NCBI GenBank assembly: GCA_963667595.2
Contig: CAXXWD010000010.1
Location: forward strand, 395,396 to 459,395
DNA length: 64,000 nucleotides
From: JAHJQZ01 sp963667595
GTDB taxonomy: Bacteria; Pseudomonadota; Alphaproteobacteria; Rhizobiales; Devosiaceae
Reading direction: 5' to 3'
The translations under genes were made by a program, and so were the position numbers. Within the stretch, counting starts at the first letter, position 1. Every line of letters starts with the position of its first letter. The notes under the pieces were generated by a model. It had not been told where the DNA came from, ran no database searches, and saw nothing but the letters and a program-made list of their open reading frames with translations. Of the stretch, positions 33,040 to 41,490 are shown piece by piece.

Positions 33040-34035
33040 CTACAGATCGGCGGCTATGATCGGATCGGTAACCTTGAGATCGTCCTCGATCGACAGTTTC
33101 GGGGTCAGCCCCTTCTTGGTCAGTTCGTCGTGATAGGCCCTGACCGCTTCCAGCGGCGTCAGATTGGCTTCGACGACCTGACGCATCAGATAAAGGATAT
33201 CGAGCGGAGACTCGCTCAAATTGATCTTGCGGCCGAACAGGGCCACGCGGGCGCCATGCTTCTCGGTCAGGTGGACAAGATTGAACGTGTCGGCGGTCGT
33301 GCCGCTCGATCCCCCGAGAATGCCGACGACGATCCGGTCGTCATAGGCGACCAGTTCCTCAAGCGCCCTGGCGCCGTTGTATTGGATTTTAAGAAAACGC
33401 GGCCGCTCGGCCAGGCTCATGCCGGCAAGGGCATGTACGATGCAGTCGTTGACGAACTGGCCGGTCGCTTCGGTGTTCATGCCGGTGGCGATATTGGGAT
33501 TGAACACTTCAAGAAAATGCGTGAGCCCGAGGTCGAACGCCTCGCCGCGAAAGTCGCGATAGGCGGCAAGGGTTGCCGTGTCACGGTCGACGTTATTGGT
33601 GAAGGTCATGGAGTAAAGGCCGAGCCCGGCGCCGACCTCCTTGGCCCGATCCAGCCGAACGGTACGGAACGGAAGCGAGGGCTGTTCCCGGTATTCGGCA
33701 TGACGCAAGGCCCAGATGTCGGTCGTGTCGTTGTAGCGCATGGCCGGCATGGTGCCGCTTTGCGCGAACAGCCCTTCATGAGTGAGCCGGTCGAAGGTCG
33801 AAATCGACATCAGCATGATATCGGCCAGTTCCGCCTTCACGACGGCGCGGATCTGGTCGAGGTAATCATTAAGGGTCTTGAGCTTGCCGGTCGGCTTGCC
33901 ATCCGCGCCGAGGACGGGACCGGGCGCCGAGGTGGCGAAGCCCATGTCGGCATCCTTGGCATCGGCGATGATGAAATCCTTTGGCCGGTAGTGTCCGGCA
34001 AGGATGGTATCGAGTTTCTGGTCGAGGCGTTTCAC
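33040..34035 (-). CDS. Putative class I aldolase (DeoC/FbaB/LacD-like TIM barrel)
   Basis: A protein of 331 residues. The GTG at 34035 is preferred over a TTG six codons upstream because AAGGAG lies 8 bases ahead of it. Features consistent with a class I aldolase barrel are a strand with Lys (RFLKIQYNG, near residue 220), a phosphate-binding-like VVGILGGSSG (about 243-252) and ARVALFGRKINLSESP (about 270-285), which recalls the GRNI end of FbaB/DhnA enzymes. I do not recognise a specific family. The neighbouring FGGY kinase supports aldol cleavage of a phosphosugar. It could also be an uncharacterised isomerase. Confidence 0.55.
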   Translation of the reverse strand: MKRLDQKLDTILAGHYRPKDFIIADAKDADMGFATSAPGPVLGADGKPTGKLKTLNDYLDQIRAVVKAELADIMLMSISTFDRLTHEGLFAQSGTMPAMRYNDTTDIWALRHAEYREQPSLPFRTVRLDRAKEVGAGLGLYSMTFTNNVDRDTATLAAYRDFRGEAFDLGLTHFLEVFNPNIATGMNTEATGQFVNDCIVHALAGMSLAERPRFLKIQYNGARALEELVAYDDRIVVGILGGSSGTTADTFNLVHLTEKHGARVALFGRKINLSESPLDILYLMRQVVEANLTPLEAVRAYHDELTKKGLTPKLSIEDDLKVTDPIIAADL

Positions 34036-34224
34036 TGGTCTTGCTCCTTGCAACGAGGTATCGCTCGCGCCGGCAGGAGCGCGGGCCGACCACTAGGTTC
34101 GGGGTAATTCGTCAGGTTGAATGATGCCGGCGCGAGTGTCTATCCATCTTCTCGATATTTGGACGATTTGGTCGCGGAATGACGTCCTGGCTTCAAAGGA
34201 ACGCGAACATCACGTCCTGCGTCG

Positions 34225-34869
34225 TCACTCGGCGGCATTTGCCGCAAACCAGGAGGAGGCGAGGATCTGATCGGCAAGCGCATTGCCGAGCGCCCGCTGG
34301 TCCTTGGCGTCGAGATGGATGCCGTCGCCGTAATCGAGGATGGCCACCTCCCCCGCATCGAAGAACCCGAAGCCGCGTTCCCTGGCGAGTTTGGCGAAAA
34401 TCCTGGCCAGGCGTTGCGACTTGATAACGCCGGGGCCGAACATGTCTTCGGGGTCGACCGCCTTGCCGAGCGGCGCCGGCGCCACGATGAGGACTTTTGC
34501 GTCAGGCGCGTAAAGGCCGATGCAATCGCACAAAAGCGCCACGCCGCGCCCGACATCCTCGGCGGTGACGTTGAACCGGCTCTTGAGATCGTTGGTGCCG
34601 AGCATCAGTACCACCAGATCGAGCGGATCATGGGTCAACAGACAGGGCTGAAGATAGTCAAGACCGTTGCGATAGGGCTCGTAAGGATCGTCCCGAACCG
34701 TCGTGCGGCCGCTCAACCCTTCTTCGATGACGGTGACGCCCGGACCCAGCCGGTCCTGCAACACGCCCGCCCAACGCGTGTGGCGGTCGAAACGACCGCC
34801 GTTCTTCATATCGGGTGCCCAGGTATTGCTGTCGCCGTAGCACAGCACCCGAATGTCCCGTTCGACCAT
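34225..34869 (-). CDS. SGNH/GDSL-family hydrolase (probable carbohydrate esterase)
   Basis: A protein of 214 residues with all four SGNH blocks: catalytic Ser in YGDSNTW (about 11-17), Gly in GLSGRTTV, Asn in LGTNDL, and Asp/His in GIHLDAKD near the C-terminus. No signal peptide, so it is cytoplasmic. Such enzymes remove acetyl or other acyl groups from sugars. It starts two bases after the stop of an orphan TOBE fragment and precedes the aldolase-like gene by 189 bases. I infer it deacylates an imported sugar before the kinase acts. Confidence 0.85.
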   Translation of the reverse strand: MVERDIRVLCYGDSNTWAPDMKNGGRFDRHTRWAGVLQDRLGPGVTVIEEGLSGRTTVRDDPYEPYRNGLDYLQPCLLTHDPLDLVVLMLGTNDLKSRFNVTAEDVGRGVALLCDCIGLYAPDAKVLIVAPAPLGKAVDPEDMFGPGVIKSQRLARIFAKLARERGFGFFDAGEVAILDYGDGIHLDAKDQRALGNALADQILASSWFAANAAE

Positions 34870-34871
34870 GA

Positions 34872-35072
34872 TCAGATTCGCTTTCCCGTCTCGATGTCAA
34901 AGGCAACCGCGTCGTCGAGCCTCCACGGCAGGATTTCTCCTGCCGTGGCGGCGCTTTCGCGTTTGATGCGTGCTAACACTTTCTGACCGCCGACGGTACC
35001 ATTGACAAAGCGATCCGAACCGGTCGGTTCGACATAATCGATCCTGAGCGTCTGCTGGGTTTCCTCGATCAT
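34872..35072 (-). pseudogene. Remnant of a sugar ABC ATPase: C-terminal TOBE domain only
   Basis: An open frame of 66 codons from an ATG at 35072 reads like the last part of a UgpC/MalK-type ATPase: LRIDYVEPTGSDRFVNGTVG, then WRLDDAVAFDIETGKRI at the end. The nucleotide-binding domain (about 290 residues with Walker A, signature and Walker B) is absent; the next 90 bases run straight into the LacI gene. The simplest reading is an internal deletion that removed most of an ABC importer between LacI and the SGNH gene. Translation is still possible (AGGAAC upstream), so a free TOBE protein cannot be excluded. Confidence 0.65.
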
Positions 35073-35162
35073 GGCGACGCACGTTCCTGGTAACGAAAGA
35101 CGTGTTCGAAAGGGATTTCGATCCACAGGGCCGGCCTCGGTTGCACGGCCCCTTCCGGAACG

Positions 35163-36218
35163 TCAGGCGTCGCGATCGCCCAATTGGCGCACCGATTTTC
35201 GGAGCGTGACCGTGGTCGGGAACCATGTCGAATCCGGCGGGGTCTGGTTGACCCCGATGCGGCTGAGAAGCAGTTGGGTTGCCGCCTTGCCCATCTGGAC
35301 CGCCGGTTGCACGACCGTCGTCAAAGGCGGATGCAAGAAGCCCGTGCCGGGGATGTCGTCGAAACCGGTAACGCTCAATTCGTCGGGAATGGCGATCCCG
35401 TGCTCGGCACAATAGCGCATGACACCCATGGCCATCATGTCGTTCGCGCACAGGATCGCCGTCGGCCTCCGTTCGGGCGGAGAAGACAGAAACCGGGCCG
35501 CACCCGCATAGCCGGATGGCTCGTCATAATCACCGACAATGACCGGGACCGAGTCCGGATTCATGCCGGTCGCCGCGATCGCCTCGCGGAATCCGGCCAG
35601 GCGCTGTTCGCTCGTCCACAACCGCTCCGGACCGCCGATGATCGCGATGCGACGATGTCCGGCTTCGAGGACGTGCGTCGCGACTTCGCGGGCGCCCGCC
35701 CGATTGTCGCTGTTGACGAACGGAACGGTCATGCCCGGCAGGTTCTCATCGACGAAAACCACCTTGCCGGCTTGGGCGAGCTTGAGCAGCGAGGGACTGG
35801 GCAGGCCGGAACCGGACAGATAGATGACCCCGCCCATGCGCTGCGAACGCAGGATTCCGGCGTAATACTCTTCCCGTTCGGTCTGCGACCAGGTGATGCA
35901 CAGGGTTAACAGGATGTCATGCGCCGACAGCGCGCGCTGCACGCCTTCGGCCACGGCGGCGAAAAACGGGTTTTGCAGGTCGGGAACGACAAAGCCGATC
36001 GAGGAAATGCGGCCGCGCTTGAGGCTGCGCGCCGCGCTGTTCGGCTCGAATCCGAGTTCCTGGATGAGGCGGTTGACATGGCGGCGCGTCGTCTCGGCGA
36101 CATTGCCGCGTCCGTTGATGACCGCGCTGACCGTGCCGACCGAGACGCCGGCTTCGCGTGCCACGTCGCGGATGGTGGGACGCGGCTTGTCGGGTGATAT
36201 GCCTGTCGGTTCCGTCAT
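35163..36218 (-). CDS. LacI-family transcriptional regulator
   Basis: A protein of 351 residues starting at the ATG that overlaps the permease stop (ATGA); the longer open frame upstream is only a shadow of the permease. The HTH is TIRDVAREAGVSVGTVSAVINGRGNV with a hinge NSAARSLKRG. The effector domain has SIGFVVPDLQNPFFAAVAEGV and a classic LacI C-terminus (ELSVTGFDDIPGT). Being cotranslated with a Tau/NMT1-type importer is uncommon for LacI, which normally serves sugar operons. Candidate sites TTGAACCG... lie in the divergent promoter region near 39640 and 39730. Confidence 0.92.
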   Translation of the reverse strand: MTEPTGISPDKPRPTIRDVAREAGVSVGTVSAVINGRGNVAETTRRHVNRLIQELGFEPNSAARSLKRGRISSIGFVVPDLQNPFFAAVAEGVQRALSAHDILLTLCITWSQTEREEYYAGILRSQRMGGVIYLSGSGLPSPSLLKLAQAGKVVFVDENLPGMTVPFVNSDNRAGAREVATHVLEAGHRRIAIIGGPERLWTSEQRLAGFREAIAATGMNPDSVPVIVGDYDEPSGYAGAARFLSSPPERRPTAILCANDMMAMGVMRYCAEHGIAIPDELSVTGFDDIPGTGFLHPPLTTVVQPAVQMGKAATQLLLSRIGVNQTPPDSTWFPTTVTLRKSVRQLGDRDA

Positions 36219-37072
36219 GACTGCGAATTGACCTGCGCCTGGGGCTCCTCTGCCGCCCCGACAGCGTCCCGCCAGTAGCTCGACGACCATGTGCGCGCCG
36301 TCGAAGAGGATTGCCAAGGCGTCAGGAGATATTCGACGAACACCACCAGCAGGAAGGCGACCATGCCGAGCAGCGCCAGAAAAGCGATCGCCGAAAAAGT
36401 GCCGGCGGTGTTGAGCCGCGAATTGGCCTGCAGGAGATAGGCGCCGAGCCCGCCGCTGGTCGACGCCGACCATTCCGCGATCACCGCGCCGGAAACGCTG
36501 AAGGTCGCCGACAGCTTCAGGGCCGAGAACATCGGCGAGTAGGTCGCCGGCAGCTTGACATGCCGGAAGATGTTCATCGGCGTGCCGCCCATGGACTTGG
36601 CGAGCACGAGCAGATCGCGGTCGACCGAAGCCAGACCGTCGAGCACGTTGACGACCACGGGGAAGAACACCACCAGCGCCACGATGACCAGTTTCGGCGA
36701 CAGTCCGAAGCCGAGCCAGATGGTCAGGGCGGCCGAAATGGCCACGATGGGAATGGCCTGCGACACGATGAGGATCGGATACATCACGCCGCGCACCGGC
36801 CCGGACCGGTCCATGATGACGGCGAACAGGAATCCCGATCCGGCCCCGACGATGAAGCCGAGCAGGAATTCGAGGAACGTCATCTGGAAGCCGTGCATCA
36901 GCGCATTCAGATCGAGCAGGATGTGATCCCACACCGCTCCGGGAGACGGCATGACATAGCGCGGAATATTGAAATACCAGACCGCGAACGCCCAGAACGC
37001 CACCACCAACACGAAGGCGATGATGGGGTAAAGGATCTGTATGACGAGATTTTTATTCTCTGTCGTTCCCAT
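36215..37072 (-). CDS. ABC transporter permease, SsuC/TauC/ThiX type
   Basis: A protein of 285 residues with about six membrane helices and a BPD_transp_1 core including FFPVVVNVLDGLASVDRDLLVLAKSMGGT, the cytoplasmic coupling loop. This class moves sulfonates, nitrate, pyrimidine precursors and other small anions or amides. It follows the ATPase gene by 4 bases and overlaps the LacI gene by 4 bases. Cargo is not known. Confidence 0.92.
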   Translation of the reverse strand: MGTTENKNLVIQILYPIIAFVLVVAFWAFAVWYFNIPRYVMPSPGAVWDHILLDLNALMHGFQMTFLEFLLGFIVGAGSGFLFAVIMDRSGPVRGVMYPILIVSQAIPIVAISAALTIWLGFGLSPKLVIVALVVFFPVVVNVLDGLASVDRDLLVLAKSMGGTPMNIFRHVKLPATYSPMFSALKLSATFSVSGAVIAEWSASTSGGLGAYLLQANSRLNTAGTFSAIAFLALLGMVAFLLVVFVEYLLTPWQSSSTARTWSSSYWRDAVGAAEEPQAQVNSQS

Positions 37073-37076
37073 GGCC

Positions 37077-37856
37077 TTACGCGCCTCCCCTAGATGCCTG
37101 CATGATATCGTTGTCCGAATAGATCAAGCTCAGAATGTGTGCCTTGAGCGCCACGAAATGGGATTCGGTCAGGATCGAGGTCGGACGCGGTCGATCAAGC
37201 GGCACATCGATGAGTTCGGTGATGCGCCCGGGTCGCGGGCTCATCACCACGATGCGATCGGCAAGAAAAATGGCTTCGTCGATATCGTGCGTCACGAAGA
37301 CGATGGTCCGCCCCTCGTTCTGCCAAACCGATAAAAGCCATTGCTGCATGCTCAGCCGCGTCTGGGAATCGAGCGCCCCAAACGGCTCGTCGAGCAGCAG
37401 GACGTCGTGATGCATGGCAAGGGTCCGCATCAGCGCCACGCGCTGGCGCATGCCGCCCGACAGCGCGGCGGGATAGTGATTGATGAAATCGCCCAGCCCG
37501 TAGAGCCTGGCGAGACGGGCGCCCTCCTCCCGCTCGGCCCGGCTAACCTTGCCCTTGAGCGCGCTGGCGAGAACGATGTTTTCGAGAACCGTCCGCCAAG
37601 GCAGCAACAGGTCCTTTTGCAGCATATAGCCCACATGCCCGGATTGTCCGGTGACGTCGCGCCCGTCGATCAGCACGTTTCCGCTCGATGGTTCGAGCAC
37701 GCCGGCAATGATGTTGAACATCGTACTCTTGCCGCAGCCCGACGGCCCGACCACGGAAACGAATTCGCCGTCGGAAATGTCGAGATCGGTTTCGGACAGG
37801 GCCTGATTGGCGCCGAAGGTACGGGAGACGGATTTGAGAGAAAGCTTGGCGGTCAT
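37077..37856 (-). CDS. ABC transporter ATPase, SsuB/TauB type
   Basis: A protein of 259 residues with Walker A GPSGCGKST, Q-loop MLQKDLLLPWRT, signature LSGGMRQRVALMRT, Walker B VLLLDEPFGALD and switch VTHDIDEAIFLADR. It lacks a C-terminal TOBE domain, as expected for this class. The ATG at 37856 matches the family start; longer frames are unrelated. It lies 34 bases after the M24 gene and powers the permease at 36215. Confidence 0.93.
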   Translation of the reverse strand: MTAKLSLKSVSRTFGANQALSETDLDISDGEFVSVVGPSGCGKSTMFNIIAGVLEPSSGNVLIDGRDVTGQSGHVGYMLQKDLLLPWRTVLENIVLASALKGKVSRAEREEGARLARLYGLGDFINHYPAALSGGMRQRVALMRTLAMHHDVLLLDEPFGALDSQTRLSMQQWLLSVWQNEGRTIVFVTHDIDEAIFLADRIVVMSPRPGRITELIDVPLDRPRPTSILTESHFVALKAHILSLIYSDNDIMQASRGGA

Positions 37857-37890
37857 GTGGCTACGCTGAATTTGAGGCGGCAAAACGAAA

Positions 37891-38604
37891 CTAGATGATC
37901 GTGCAGGCGTCGCGTCCGAACCAGACGAGATCCTCGATCTTGACGGCATAGCCATCGCGGCGTGCGAAGGGCTCCACGGCCCAGGCGCCCCACATCGGCG
38001 TGTCATTGCCTGCATCGATGAAATTGTGAAGATATGCTGCGCCGGCGGTCAGGGAGTGGCCGATATTGGCGAGAAGATCGAGCAGCTCGAATCCCTCGCT
38101 CTCAAGACGTCCGTTGACCCGTCCGAACAAGTCGCTTGCCGGCATGCCGGGCCGGACGCGGGCCAACTCTTCGGTGTGGATGCGTTCGAGGTCGGCCAGT
38201 GCGCGCTGTGCTTCGGGCACGTCGCCGATGATGCGCGTTCGCGTGCAATCGCCCCAATGCCCATCGGGAAGAATGGGATGGACATCGACGATCACCACGT
38301 CCCTGTCGGCAGTCTCGAGCAGCGAGGGACCCTGGGTCGGGAAACAGACATGGGCGTTGGCGCCCACGCCGACATTCGTGATGGTCCAGACATGCCGGAC
38401 CTGGTGATCTTTTAAAAATCGACTGATGACGAGATCAATTTCCCGTTCGCTCATGCCAGGAACCACCGCTTCGAGACCGGCCAGGGCTGCGTTTCTGGCT
38501 AGGGCCTGTGCCTTGACCAGCCCCTCGGGAGGAAGGTCGCTGACATCCGGGCCGGGCCGATAGGTCCAGGCGGGCGTGACACGGTCGTCGGAAGCGGTGG
38601 TCAT
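37891..38604 (-). CDS. M24-family (pita-bread fold) metallopeptidase-like protein
   Basis: A protein of 237 residues, only the catalytic pita-bread domain, close to methionine aminopeptidase size. The five metal ligands appear intact: Asp in VDVHP, Asp in WGDCTRT, His in IGHSL, Glu in VEPFA and Glu in KIEDLVWFG. M24 includes Xaa-Pro peptidases, creatinase and related amidinohydrolases or lyases. It is encoded between the binding protein and the ATPase of a small-molecule importer, so hydrolysis of the imported compound is more likely than protein processing. It lies 8 bases after the binding-protein gene. The exact substrate is unknown. Confidence 0.8.
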   Translation of the reverse strand: MTTASDDRVTPAWTYRPGPDVSDLPPEGLVKAQALARNAALAGLEAVVPGMSEREIDLVISRFLKDHQVRHVWTITNVGVGANAHVCFPTQGPSLLETADRDVVIVDVHPILPDGHWGDCTRTRIIGDVPEAQRALADLERIHTEELARVRPGMPASDLFGRVNGRLESEGFELLDLLANIGHSLTAGAAYLHNFIDAGNDTPMWGAWAVEPFARRDGYAVKIEDLVWFGRDACTII

Positions 38605-38612
38605 GGTTCGGA

Positions 38613-39602
38613 TCAGTCCTCTAGATAGGCGTTGGTGAAGTAATCGGTCGCAGGAAGCGGATTGGCCACGACGTCGAATTTCTTGAGCGCGTCCAGAAGC
38701 GCAACCCAGTCGCCTTCCACATTGAACAGCATGTCGGGACCGGGTTCGCCGAAAATCGCGCTGGTGTCCTTCCACTGCTGGGTGATGAAGGCGCTGTCAT
38801 AAGCATTGGCGTAGCGCGCGATGAAGGCGGCAACGGCTTCGTCCTGATGGGCGATGGCGTAATCGATGCTCTTGCGCGTGGCACGCAGGAAAGCCTTTGC
38901 CAGATCGGGATTGGCCGCAAGCCAGTCGAGATTGCCCGCGAGCATCCAGACCGGCGCGTTCGGCACGCCATGCTCGATCGCCGGCAGGAATTCAGGGGTC
39001 TGGCCGCCGCTGGTGAACATGCCCGTTCCTTCGGCATTGGTGACGCCGGTGATGGCATCGACGCGGCCCTGCAGTAATAGCGGCGTCGTGTCGTCGCTCG
39101 CCGCCACGGTGTTGATGTCGTCAAGCGTCAGGCCGACATCGGCCAGCATCATGGTGAGCTGCGCCTTGGTCCAGGCGTCATTATAGATACCGACCGTCTT
39201 GCCGGCGAGATCGGCCACGGTGATGGGATTGCCCTCGGCCGTCAGAATGCCCCAGTTGTTGCTGCGTCCGTAGCGGGCGATGGCGGTGACCGGCGCTTCT
39301 TCCTGTTTGGCGAAGACCACGTCCATGATGGTGGTGAAAGCAACATCGGCACGTCCCGTGCCGAGATATTTCATCGTGTCCGCCACGGTCGGCGGCGTCA
39401 CGATCTGCAATTCGATCCCCTCGTCCGCGTAGAACCCCTTGTCGTCTCCGAGGATCCACGGAATCCAGAACCCGTCGGGCACGGGCCATTCCTGCACGAA
39501 AGTGATCTTGGTGAGGCCCTCTGCCTGGATCGGCGCGGCCGCGAGGCCGACCGAAACCGCCACGGTCATAGCGCCGATCAGAATACGCCGTGTGAAGTTC
39601 AT
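38613..39602 (-). CDS. ABC transporter substrate-binding protein, NMT1/THI5-like
   Basis: A protein of 329 residues with a Sec signal (residues 1-27, ending PIQAEG). The mature part has the NMT1/SsuA pattern: WIPWILGDDKGFYADEGIELQIV, DVAFTTIMDVVFA and DLAGKTVGIYND. These proteins bind pyrimidine precursors, sulfonates, nitrate or similar. It is first in an operon with an M24 protein, ATPase, permease and LacI regulator. A Shine-Dalgarno GGAG lies before the ATG. Confidence 0.92.
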   Translation of the reverse strand: MNFTRRILIGAMTVAVSVGLAAAPIQAEGLTKITFVQEWPVPDGFWIPWILGDDKGFYADEGIELQIVTPPTVADTMKYLGTGRADVAFTTIMDVVFAKQEEAPVTAIARYGRSNNWGILTAEGNPITVADLAGKTVGIYNDAWTKAQLTMMLADVGLTLDDINTVAASDDTTPLLLQGRVDAITGVTNAEGTGMFTSGGQTPEFLPAIEHGVPNAPVWMLAGNLDWLAANPDLAKAFLRATRKSIDYAIAHQDEAVAAFIARYANAYDSAFITQQWKDTSAIFGEPGPDMLFNVEGDWVALLDALKKFDVVANPLPATDYFTNAYLED

Positions 39603-39635
39603 GGGAGTCTCCTTTGTTTGCGCTCCGGGTTAAGG

Positions 39636-39648
39636 TTGAACCGTTTCA
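39636..39648. promoter_or_regulatory. Candidate LacI-type operator (left site)
   Basis: TTGAACCGTTTCA, an imperfect palindrome around CCG, 34 bases upstream of the NMT1-type gene. It shares TTGAACCG with the site at 39724-39737. Both lie in the 170-base divergent region and are plausible targets of the LacI regulator encoded at the end of this operon. Confidence 0.4.
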
Positions 39649-39723
39649 TTCACTTTTGTCAATGCAGTTTCCCCACGTTTTGCGACTCCTTTGGCCACTT
39701 GCCTATTCCAACATCGTGTTCTA

Positions 39724-39737
39724 TTGAACCGGTTAAA
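39724..39737. promoter_or_regulatory. Candidate LacI-type operator (right site)
   Basis: TTGAACCGGTTAAA sits in a 16-base palindrome (39723-39738) with one mismatched pair and a central CG, 35 bases upstream of the GATase-like gene. Half-sites match the left site at 39636-39648. Confidence 0.5.
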
Positions 39738-39772
39738 TATGGTCATGAAACAAACTGCCAAAGGGGTATTCC

Positions 39773-40555
39773 GTGTCTGAAAACAAAGCGAAAGTGTTGC
39801 TCGTCGGAGAGTCCTGGCTCAGTGCGGCGACGCATTACAAGGGGTTCGACCAGTTCAACAGTGCCACTTTCCATTCGGGTGCCGGCCCTCTGGTCGCGGC
39901 GCTCAAGGGCACCCGATTCGAACTTGTCCACATGCCGGCCCATGAAGCGGTCGACACCTTTCCCTTCGATATGGATGGGCTCAAATCCTACGATGCCATC
40001 ATCCTGTCCGATATCGGCGCCGATTCCTTCCTGCTGCATCCCGATGTCTGGCTCAACGGCAAGACGACGCCCAACCGCCTCAAGCTTTTACGCGACTGGG
40101 CGCATGAGGGCGGCGTGTTCGGCATGGTCGGCGGCTATCTGAGCTTCCAGGGCATCAACGGGCGCGCGCGCTGGCGCAAAACGCCCATTGAGGACGTCCT
40201 TCCCGTCACCTGCCTGCCCTATGACGACCGCATCGAGGTTCCCGAAGGATTCCAGCCGCAGCTCGCCAAGGCCGATCACCCGGTCTTTGCCGGGATCGAA
40301 GGCACCTGGCCGCTTCTGGTGGGCGCCAACGAGGTGGTGGCCAAGCCCGATGCGGACGTTCTCGCCACCCTGCCCGCGGAATATGGCGGGCATCCGCTTC
40401 TCGCTGTCGGCACTTACGGCAAGGGCCGCAGCTTTGCCTGGACATCCGATCTCAGCCCGCACTGGGTGCCGACGGCGTTTCACGAGTGGCCGGGTTATGC
40501 CCGTTTGTGGACCAACCTGTTCGCCTATCTGATCGACGGCGTCAGGAAAGGCTAG
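39773..40555 (+). CDS. Class I glutamine amidotransferase-like protein (DUF1355/ThuA-like)
   Basis: A protein of 260 residues from a GTG preceded by AGGGG. The fold is flavodoxin/GATase-like: KVLLVGESWLS at the start, AIILSDIGADSFLLHP (about 75-90) and GGVFGMVGGYLSFQG (about 112-126), where the nucleophile-elbow position of true amidotransferases holds Val rather than Cys. It is therefore unlikely to hydrolyse glutamine and resembles the 'putative glutamine amidotransferase' family PF07090. It is three bases from the nitrilase gene and divergent from the NMT1-type importer. Role unknown; possibly processing of the same compound. Confidence 0.75.
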   Translation: MSENKAKVLLVGESWLSAATHYKGFDQFNSATFHSGAGPLVAALKGTRFELVHMPAHEAVDTFPFDMDGLKSYDAIILSDIGADSFLLHPDVWLNGKTTPNRLKLLRDWAHEGGVFGMVGGYLSFQGINGRARWRKTPIEDVLPVTCLPYDDRIEVPEGFQPQLAKADHPVFAGIEGTWPLLVGANEVVAKPDADVLATLPAEYGGHPLLAVGTYGKGRSFAWTSDLSPHWVPTAFHEWPGYARLWTNLFAYLIDGVRKG

Positions 40556-40558
40556 GCC

Positions 40559-41437
40559 ATGGGCGCGCGCAAACCGGAATCCGAAGTGACAGTGGCCGCC
40601 CTCCAGATGCGGCCGGAATTCGGCGATGTGGCCGGCAATGTCGCCCATTCGCTCGATCTCATCGAGCAGGCGGCGGCAAAGGGCGCCAAACTGATGGTGC
40701 TGCCGGAACTGTGCAATACCGGCTATGTCTTCCAAACACGCAAGGAAGCACGGGCGCTGGCCGAGTCAGCCTCCGACGGACCGAGCGTCGAGGCGTGGAA
40801 AAAGGCAGCGGCCCGGCTCGATGTGCATATCGTTGCCGGCATGACCGAGCGCGACGGCGATCTGCTCTACAATTCGGCGGTGCTGATCGCGCCCGACGGT
40901 CGCATCGGGCTCTACCGCAAGATGCATCTGTGGGGCGACGAGGCGCTTTATTTCGAACCGGGCAATCTCGGCTTTCCCGTTTTCGATACGCCCCACGGCC
41001 GCGTCGGGTGCCTCATCTGCTACGATTGCTGGTTCCCCGAGAGTTTCCGCCTGCCGGCGCTGCAGGGCGCCGAGATCATGTGCATCCCGACCAATTGGGT
41101 GCCCATTCCCGGACAGGATCCGAAACGCGAAGCCATGGCCAATATCATCGTCATGGGCGCCGCCCATTGCAATTCGCTCTTCGTTGTCGCCGCCGACAGA
41201 ATCGGACGGGAACGCGAACAGGATTTCATCGGCCAGAGCCTGATCGTCTCGCAGACCGGCTGGCCGGTCGCCGGGCCGGCCAGTGCCGTTAACGAAGACA
41301 TCCTCACCGCCACGATCAACGTCGCCGACGCCCGCCGCAAGCGCAACTGGAACGATTTCAACCAGGTCCTGCGCGATCGCCGCACGGACAGCTACGACGA
41401 AATGCTCGGCAGCGGTATCAAGCCGGGCTGGTACTAG
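40559..41437 (+). CDS. Carbon-nitrogen hydrolase (nitrilase superfamily)
   Basis: A protein of 292 residues with the complete catalytic set: Glu in VLPELCNTGY (about 48), Lys in LYRKMHLWGDE (about 120) and Cys in CLICYDCWFPES (about 158). Such enzymes hydrolyse amides, N-carbamoyl compounds or nitriles. The start has AGGAAAGG upstream, overlapping the end of the GATase-like gene. Divergent from an NMT1-type importer, it probably releases ammonia or an amine from the imported compound. A hairpin follows its stop. Confidence 0.9.
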   Translation: MGARKPESEVTVAALQMRPEFGDVAGNVAHSLDLIEQAAAKGAKLMVLPELCNTGYVFQTRKEARALAESASDGPSVEAWKKAAARLDVHIVAGMTERDGDLLYNSAVLIAPDGRIGLYRKMHLWGDEALYFEPGNLGFPVFDTPHGRVGCLICYDCWFPESFRLPALQGAEIMCIPTNWVPIPGQDPKREAMANIIVMGAAHCNSLFVVAADRIGREREQDFIGQSLIVSQTGWPVAGPASAVNEDILTATINVADARRKRNWNDFNQVLRDRRTDSYDEMLGSGIKPGWY

Positions 41438-41458
41438 GCTGTATCGACATTCAGGTTT

Positions 41459-41487
41459 CGGGCGTTTTGATTGCATCAAACCGCCCG
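41459..41487. terminator. Bidirectional hairpin between convergent nitrilase and tex genes
   Basis: CGGGCGTTTTGAT pairs with ATCAAACCGCCCG (one mismatch) around the loop TGC. It fills the 53-base gap between the nitrilase stop and the tex stop. T-rich bases lie inside the stem, not after it, so termination efficiency is uncertain. Confidence 0.55.
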
Positions 41488-41490
41488 GCT

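Noticed and set aside
33040..34035. Considered as a GatZ/KbaZ or FbaA class II aldolase
   Set aside because: No HxH or GGDHLGPN-type metal motifs are present; the Lys-bearing strand and GRKI end point to a class I barrel, if an aldolase at all.
35073..35162. Possible remaining nucleotide-binding domain fragments of the deleted ABC ATPase
   Set aside because: No Walker A, signature or Walker B traces were found in any frame of this 90-base stretch.
36219..36932. N-terminal extension of the second LacI protein to 589 residues
   Set aside because: The extra part is an out-of-frame reading of the permease gene. The HTH begins right after the ATG at 36218 that overlaps the permease stop.
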